Of a stretch of DNA of 61,449 nucleotides, positions 58,478-61,449 are shown in pieces. The translations under genes were made by a program, and so were the position numbers. The stretch is taken from the NCBI GenBank assembly GCA_001939945.1, contig MOEB01000019.1, positions 1 to 61,449 of the forward strand. Reading direction: 5' to 3'. Each line of letters starts with the position of its first letter. Position 1 is the first letter of the stretch. Below the pieces are notes generated by a model. That model was given only the letters and a program-made list of their open reading frames with translations. It made no database searches and had not been told where the DNA came from. The DNA comes from Aerophototrophica crusticola. GTDB taxonomy: Bacteria; Pseudomonadota; Alphaproteobacteria; Azospirillales; Azospirillaceae.

Positions 58478-59089
58478 ATGCAGACGCCCCTGAAGATCGC
58501 CTTCCACAACATGGAATCCTCGGACGCCATGGAGGCCGCCATCCGTGAGCGGTTCGAGAAGCTGTCCAGGCTGGCCGGCGACCGCATGACCGCCTGCCGC
58601 GTCTCCGTGGAGGCCCTGCACCGGCAGCACCGCACGGGCAACGTCTTCGAGGTGCACATCGACATGGTGATGCCGGGCGCGGAGCTGGCCGTCAGCCGTG
58701 AGCCCAAGAAGGCGCATGACAAGTACGCGAACCCCGACGTCTACACCTCGATCCGCGACGCCTTCCAGGCGGCGGAGCGGCAGTTGAAGGCCTACAAGCA
58801 GCAGCAGCGCGGCGACGTGAAGCGCCACGACTTCGAGGTCCAGGGCCAGGTTACCCAGATGGCCGACGACCATGGCTTCCTGCTGACCAACACGGGCGGG
58901 CAGCTCTATTTCCACCGCAACAGCGTGATGGGCGGCGGCTTCGACAAGCTGACCCAGGGCGCCAAGGTCCATTACATCGAGGCCATGGGCGACACCGGCC
59001 CCGTCGCCAGCAAGGTCTGGACCGACCTGGACGGGGAAAACCGGCAGGACGTGAACGACCTGCCCCCCGCCGAAGACAACGCCGCCTGA
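58478..59089 (+). CDS. HPF/RaiA-like ribosome-associated protein with C-terminal cold-shock domain
   Basis: A 203-residue fusion. Residues 1-105 (PLKIAFHNMESSDAMEAAIRE, ACRVSVEALHRQHRTGNVFE, DVYTSIRDAFQAAERQLKAY) are the S30AE/HPF fold that enters the ribosomal decoding site and stops translation. Residues about 120-185 (GQVTQMADDHGFLLTNTGGQ, LYFHRNSVMGG, GAKVHYIEA) resemble a cold-shock OB domain with its FVH-type nucleic-acid motif. It differs from long HPF, whose C-terminal domain mediates 100S dimer formation. It is divergent from the amidoligase operon. ATG 58478 has AGGTGG upstream. Confidence 0.85.
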   Translation: MQTPLKIAFHNMESSDAMEAAIRERFEKLSRLAGDRMTACRVSVEALHRQHRTGNVFEVHIDMVMPGAELAVSREPKKAHDKYANPDVYTSIRDAFQAAERQLKAYKQQQRGDVKRHDFEVQGQVTQMADDHGFLLTNTGGQLYFHRNSVMGGGFDKLTQGAKVHYIEAMGDTGPVASKVWTDLDGENRQDVNDLPPAEDNAA

Positions 59090-59099
59090 GGAGGGCCCC

Positions 59100-59360
59100 A
59101 TGGCGACCAACGACGAAACGCGGCGCCCCGGCTCCGAACGGGTGACCGACGTCCCGAACGACCCCCTGCACGTCAGGGAGGACGGCGGCTTCGCCGGCCT
59201 GTCGAGCACGCCCGAGGAGCACCGCAAGCGCGCCCGGGAAGGCGGCGACACGGGTCGCCGGCACAATGGCGACATCGTGCCGGAACAGGCTCAGGAAGAC
59301 TCGGAACAGACCAGCCAGCATCTGGTGAAGCCGCGCGGCGTGGACGACAAGCCGGCGTGA
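59100..59360 (+). CDS. Small disordered hydrophilic protein
   Basis: An 86-residue protein, MATNDETRRPGSERVTDVPN onward, containing EEHRKRAREGGDTGRRHNGD. Highly charged, without hydrophobic segments. I do not recognise a family. It starts 10 bp after the HPF-like stop with GAGGAGGG just upstream of the ATG, so it is probably co-transcribed with it. Composition suggests a stress-related disordered protein; this is inference. Confidence 0.65.
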   Translation: MATNDETRRPGSERVTDVPNDPLHVREDGGFAGLSSTPEEHRKRAREGGDTGRRHNGDIVPEQAQEDSEQTSQHLVKPRGVDDKPA

Positions 59361-59457
59361 CCGGCCGATGCGGGGCTTGCTTGGGCACCCCCTTGTACCC
59401 TCCCCCATGGGAGAGGGGATTGTCTGGCCGCCCCGAGTGCAAGGGACAGGAGAAACC

Positions 59458-60045
59458 ATGGCCGAGACACCCCGCGCCGGCGGGCGCCCCAGGACCTATG
59501 ACGACCAGCAGCGGGAGGGCGCGCCGCGCCCTCCCGACGGGCCGTCCACCAGCAACAGCCCCGGCGTGGTCGGGCCCACGGGCCACAGCCATGCCCGCGG
59601 CGACTCCCAAGGCACGGCCCGTATCGCCGACGATACCGGCCCGCAGGTGCCCACCACCCTGGAGAAACACCCGGACGAGCTGGCGCCCCCCTTCGAGGAG
59701 ACACCCATGGGCCCGCCGCCCAGCGGGCCGGGGACGGACCCCTGGCCGGGGGCGCGGGCGCAGCAGGCGCGGCACATGCATGACCACGGCATGTACCGGG
59801 ACAAGATCGCCGTCTCCGACCCGGCGGCCACGCCGCTGGGCACCGACAGCGAGGCCGCCGGGCACCATGTCCCGGAGGGCTCCATCGAGCCGGTGGCCCC
59901 CATGAACGCCCCGGCCGAGAACAACCACACCCCGGACGGCCACGCCCGGGGCGAGGTGCCCCAGCGCTCCACCGCCATCGTCTGGACCCTGGGCGCGGTC
60001 ATCGGGGCCATCGTGTTGGGGCTTATCGTGCTGGCGATGACCTAG
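59458..60045 (+). CDS. Disordered protein with a single C-terminal transmembrane helix
   Basis: A 195-residue protein: about 165 residues of polar, Pro/Gly/His-rich sequence (GHSHARGDSQGTARIADDTG, ARHMHDHGMYRDKIAVSDPA) followed by a TM helix AIVWTLGAVIGAIVLGLIVL at the extreme C-terminus, the pattern of a tail-anchored protein. Family not recognised. ATG at 59458 has a perfect AGGAG 5 nt upstream. Its stop TAG is the target site of the IS630 insertion: TA from the duplicated target plus the first G of the element. The original right flank also starts with G, so the reading frame is unchanged. Confidence 0.7.
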   Translation: MAETPRAGGRPRTYDDQQREGAPRPPDGPSTSNSPGVVGPTGHSHARGDSQGTARIADDTGPQVPTTLEKHPDELAPPFEETPMGPPPSGPGTDPWPGARAQQARHMHDHGMYRDKIAVSDPAATPLGTDSEAAGHHVPEGSIEPVAPMNAPAENNHTPDGHARGEVPQRSTAIVWTLGAVIGAIVLGLIVLAMT

Positions 60046-60052
60046 TGTTCCG

Positions 60053-60751
60053 TCAGGTCTGAGGTGAGGGGTAGAGGCTTCGCAGCTTTATGCGTGCGTC
60101 GCTGGTTGTGAACTGCCAGCGTATGCTTGAGGCGGCGGCGTTGCGGTCCTCCTCCCATTGTCCGACCTGACGCTCGAGGGTGTCCTGACGGGCGATGCGG
60201 CGGGCGAGGCACTGGCGGGAGAGGGCGCCCAGCTCGATCTCTGCCATGTTCAGCCAGGAGCCGTGCTTGGGGGTGTGGTGCACCTCCAGCCGGTCGGCCA
60301 GGCGCTTGGCCTCGTCCGGCGGGAACGCCTCGTACAGGCTGGCCGGCGAGTGGGTGTTGAGCTGGTCCATGACCAGCACGACCTTGTCGGCCCCGCGGTA
60401 GCGCCCCTCCAGCAGGTCGCGCACCACGTGGGCCCAGGCCGTCCGGCGACGGTGGCCGGTGACGGCCACGTGGCGCCAGCCGGCCAGCGGCTCGCAGGCC
60501 ATGAACAGGCTGGCCACGCCGTTGCGCACGTAGACGTGGTCGTAGCGTTCCACCGCGCCGGGCCTGGCCGGCAACGGCTCGCGCGTCTCGCCCACCAGCT
60601 GCTTGAAGGTCTCGTCCAGGCAGACCACCGGCCGGCGCGCGTCCAGGGGCCGCCGGTACACCTCCAGCACGTCCTCCATGTGGTAGACGAACTCCCCCGA
60701 CTGCTTGGGCGGGATGCACCACATCCGCCTCAGGTGCGGGCGCAGCGCGTT
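60053..60751 (-). CDS. IS630 transposase, second frame (DDE catalytic domain)
   Basis: A 232-residue frame entered by -1 slippage. DDE residues: D in VVCLDETF, D in VLVMDQLNTHSPA, and E in GSWLNMAEIELG, with IS630-typical spacing. The join reads LKKNALRPHLRRMWCIPPKQ, the usual IS630 sequence. An internal ATG at 60724 could give only a partial protein. Confidence 0.85.
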   Translation of the reverse strand, partial: NALRPHLRRMWCIPPKQSGEFVYHMEDVLEVYRRPLDARRPVVCLDETFKQLVGETREPLPARPGAVERYDHVYVRNGVASLFMACEPLAGWRHVAVTGHRRRTAWAHVVRDLLEGRYRGADKVVLVMDQLNTHSPASLYEAFPPDEAKRLADRLEVHHTPKHGSWLNMAEIELGALSRQCLARRIARQDTLERQVGQWEEDRNAAASSIRWQFTTSDARIKLRSLYPSPQT

Positions 60752-61188
60752 TTTTTGAGCGTCTGGCGCACCGTCTCGTGCGAGAGCGTGCCCACGTGGC
60801 CCAACTCCACCATGCGCCCGGCCAGCAGCCGCAGCGTCCAGCGCGCCCGGCTCCCCGGCGGCTGCGAGCAGGCAAGCGCCACCAGGTGCGCCTCCTGCTC
60901 GCCGTCCAGCTTGGTCTCATACACCCGGTCCGGGCCGCGGTAGTGGCTCAGCGCCGCCTCGAACCCGTCCTCCACGAAGCGCCGGCGAAGCCGCTCCACC
61001 GTGGACAAGCCCACCCCCAGCGCCTCGGCGATCCCCGCGTCGCACAACCCCGGCCCGCCCTCCGCCTCGTCGGCCCGAAGCAGCACCTGCGCGTGCTTCA
61101 GCTTGCGCACGTCCGCCTTGCCCCGGGAAAGAAGCTGCCGGATGTGCTCACGCTCCTCCTCTGTCAGCGTCACGCGATACTTCTTCAT
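60730..61188 (-). CDS. IS630 transposase, first frame (DNA-binding part)
   Basis: A 152-residue frame beginning MKKYRVTLTEEEREHIRQLL. It contains two helix-turn-helix units (LCDAGIAEALGVGLSTVERL and TLRLLAGRMVELGHVGTLSH) that bind the IS ends. Seven consecutive A residues (minus strand, 60750-60756) follow LKK; slipping back one base there continues into the DDE frame, while normal reading ends at TRCART. Such programmed frameshifting controls transposase output. Confidence 0.85.
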   Translation of the reverse strand: MKKYRVTLTEEEREHIRQLLSRGKADVRKLKHAQVLLRADEAEGGPGLCDAGIAEALGVGLSTVERLRRRFVEDGFEAALSHYRGPDRVYETKLDGEQEAHLVALACSQPPGSRARWTLRLLAGRMVELGHVGTLSHETVRQTLKKTRCART

Positions 61189-61197
61189 GGCCGCTCT

Positions 61198-61223
61198 CCT
61201 GTTGGTGCCAAAACACCAACAGG
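61198..61223. terminator. Hairpin inside IS630, upstream of the transposase start
   Basis: CCTGTTGGTG-CCAAAA-CACCAACAGG, a 10-bp perfect stem between the right end of the IS and the transposase ATG. Hairpins in this position commonly block read-through transcription or translation from outside the element. Confidence 0.55.
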
Positions 61224-61299
61224 ACCAGACCCTTCACCTCACGCCTGACGCTGTACTAGCCTGGCGCAGCGCCCGCGGGGTGGCGCACCACCTGCCCCA

Positions 61300-61449
61300 T
61301 CAGCTGCCCCCGCCGGCCGAAACCTGGCCGGCCAACTCCCGGAGGCGCGCCGCCAACCGGGGGCATCCGGCCGCCACGTCCGCGGCCGCGGCGAGCAGAA
61401 CTGCCGCGAGCGCCGCTTCGCCGCCCTCTCCGGCCCCACCGAGGTCCGG
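61300..61449 (-). CDS. C-terminal fragment of an unidentified protein (cut by window edge)
   Basis: An open frame enters from the window edge and ends at TGA 61300-61302. Its 49 codons have G or C at most third positions and translate to an alanine-rich helical end (EAALAAVLLAAAADVAAGCP, RLAARLRELAGQVSAGGGS). This codon pattern fits a real gene running toward the IS. I cannot name the family. The IS then lies between two convergent genes. Confidence 0.4.
   Translation of the reverse strand, partial: PDLGGAGEGGEAALAAVLLAAAADVAAGCPRLAARLRELAGQVSAGGGS

Larger units (their letters stand above)
60045..61256 (-). mobile_element. IS630-family insertion sequence
   Basis: A 1212-bp element flanked by TA on both sides (60043-60044 and 61257-61258), the target duplication of IS630. 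The ends are imperfect inverted repeats: left GTGTTCCGTCAGGTCTGAGG, right (reversed) GTACAGCGTCAGGCGTGAGG, continuing with TGAgGGGT/TGAaGGGT. It encodes one transposase in two overlapping frames joined by a frameshift and an anti-read-through hairpin near the right end. It looks intact and may be active. Confidence 0.92.

Overview
This 61.4-kb window looks like the chromosome of a very GC-rich alphaproteobacterium, most likely of the Rhodospirillales/Azospirillaceae type. That placement is inference. It rests on the rimP-nusA-ylxR-infB order, a DUF3426 zinc-ribbon gene divergent from ftsX, argH-lipoprotein-lysA-DUF4175, DUF3572, etfBA-hbd, and class I and class II ribonucleotide reductases together. 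Almost everything is ordinary single-copy chromosomal gene content. There is no prophage, plasmid backbone or CRISPR array. The one clear mobile element is an IS630-family insertion near the right end.

Layout. 1-3.4 kb (minus): start of infB, then ylxR, nusA and rimP, with an attenuator-like hairpin in the rimP leader. 3.5-11.9 kb: a DUF3052-like gene, an ABC1 kinase, a small exported protein, a beta-propeller protein, a glutathione transferase, the B12-dependent ribonucleotide reductase nrdJ, plsC and a small disordered protein. 11.9-21.2 kb: ydcF and ftsX (no ftsE beside them), the zinc-ribbon gene, the argH-lipoprotein-lysA-DUF4175 operon and a TlpA-like lipoprotein. 21.3-26.2 kb: HTH gene, DUF3572, 3-hydroxybutyryl-CoA dehydrogenase, etfBA with a recognisable promoter and operator, and the cobalamin adenosyltransferase, whose product is the NrdJ cofactor. 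26.3-36 kb: MFS exporter, Nudix hydrolase, gluQ, HNH nuclease, coq7-dsbB, a DedA-like protein, tRNA-Leu(CAA), pepF and a PAS protein. 36-47 kb: Rieske oxygenase, DUF2971, two EF-hand lipoproteins, nrdB behind DnaA and NrdR boxes, prolyl oligopeptidase, MASE1 histidine kinase and M28 peptidase. 47-55.5 kb: gcvA-like regulator and a DUF1127-like gene with a LysR-type site between them, YbjQ protein, autotransporter esterase, aminotransferase and a PBP1A-type enzyme. 55.7-58.3 kb (minus): an alpha/beta hydrolase, an amidoligase of the glutamine-synthetase fold and a class-I glutamine-amidotransferase-like gamma-glutamyl hydrolase. This is the best candidate here for an uncharacterised biochemical system. 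58.4-61.4 kb: a hibernation-factor-like protein with a cold-shock domain, two disordered proteins, IS630 and a truncated reading frame.

The most unusual feature is the number and variety of palindromic repeats between genes. (i) A composite element keeps conserved linkers while its hairpin stems change in a compensating way (five copies). (ii) A REP-like GTAGGTCGG element whose own TAG is the stop codon of three different genes. (iii) Large imperfect palindromes built from short repeated words (CGGATGAA, GTCCGTG, GCAGAGGAC, CAGTGATGA); three of the four loci lie between convergent genes. Assignments were made by reading the sequence only; no database search was run.
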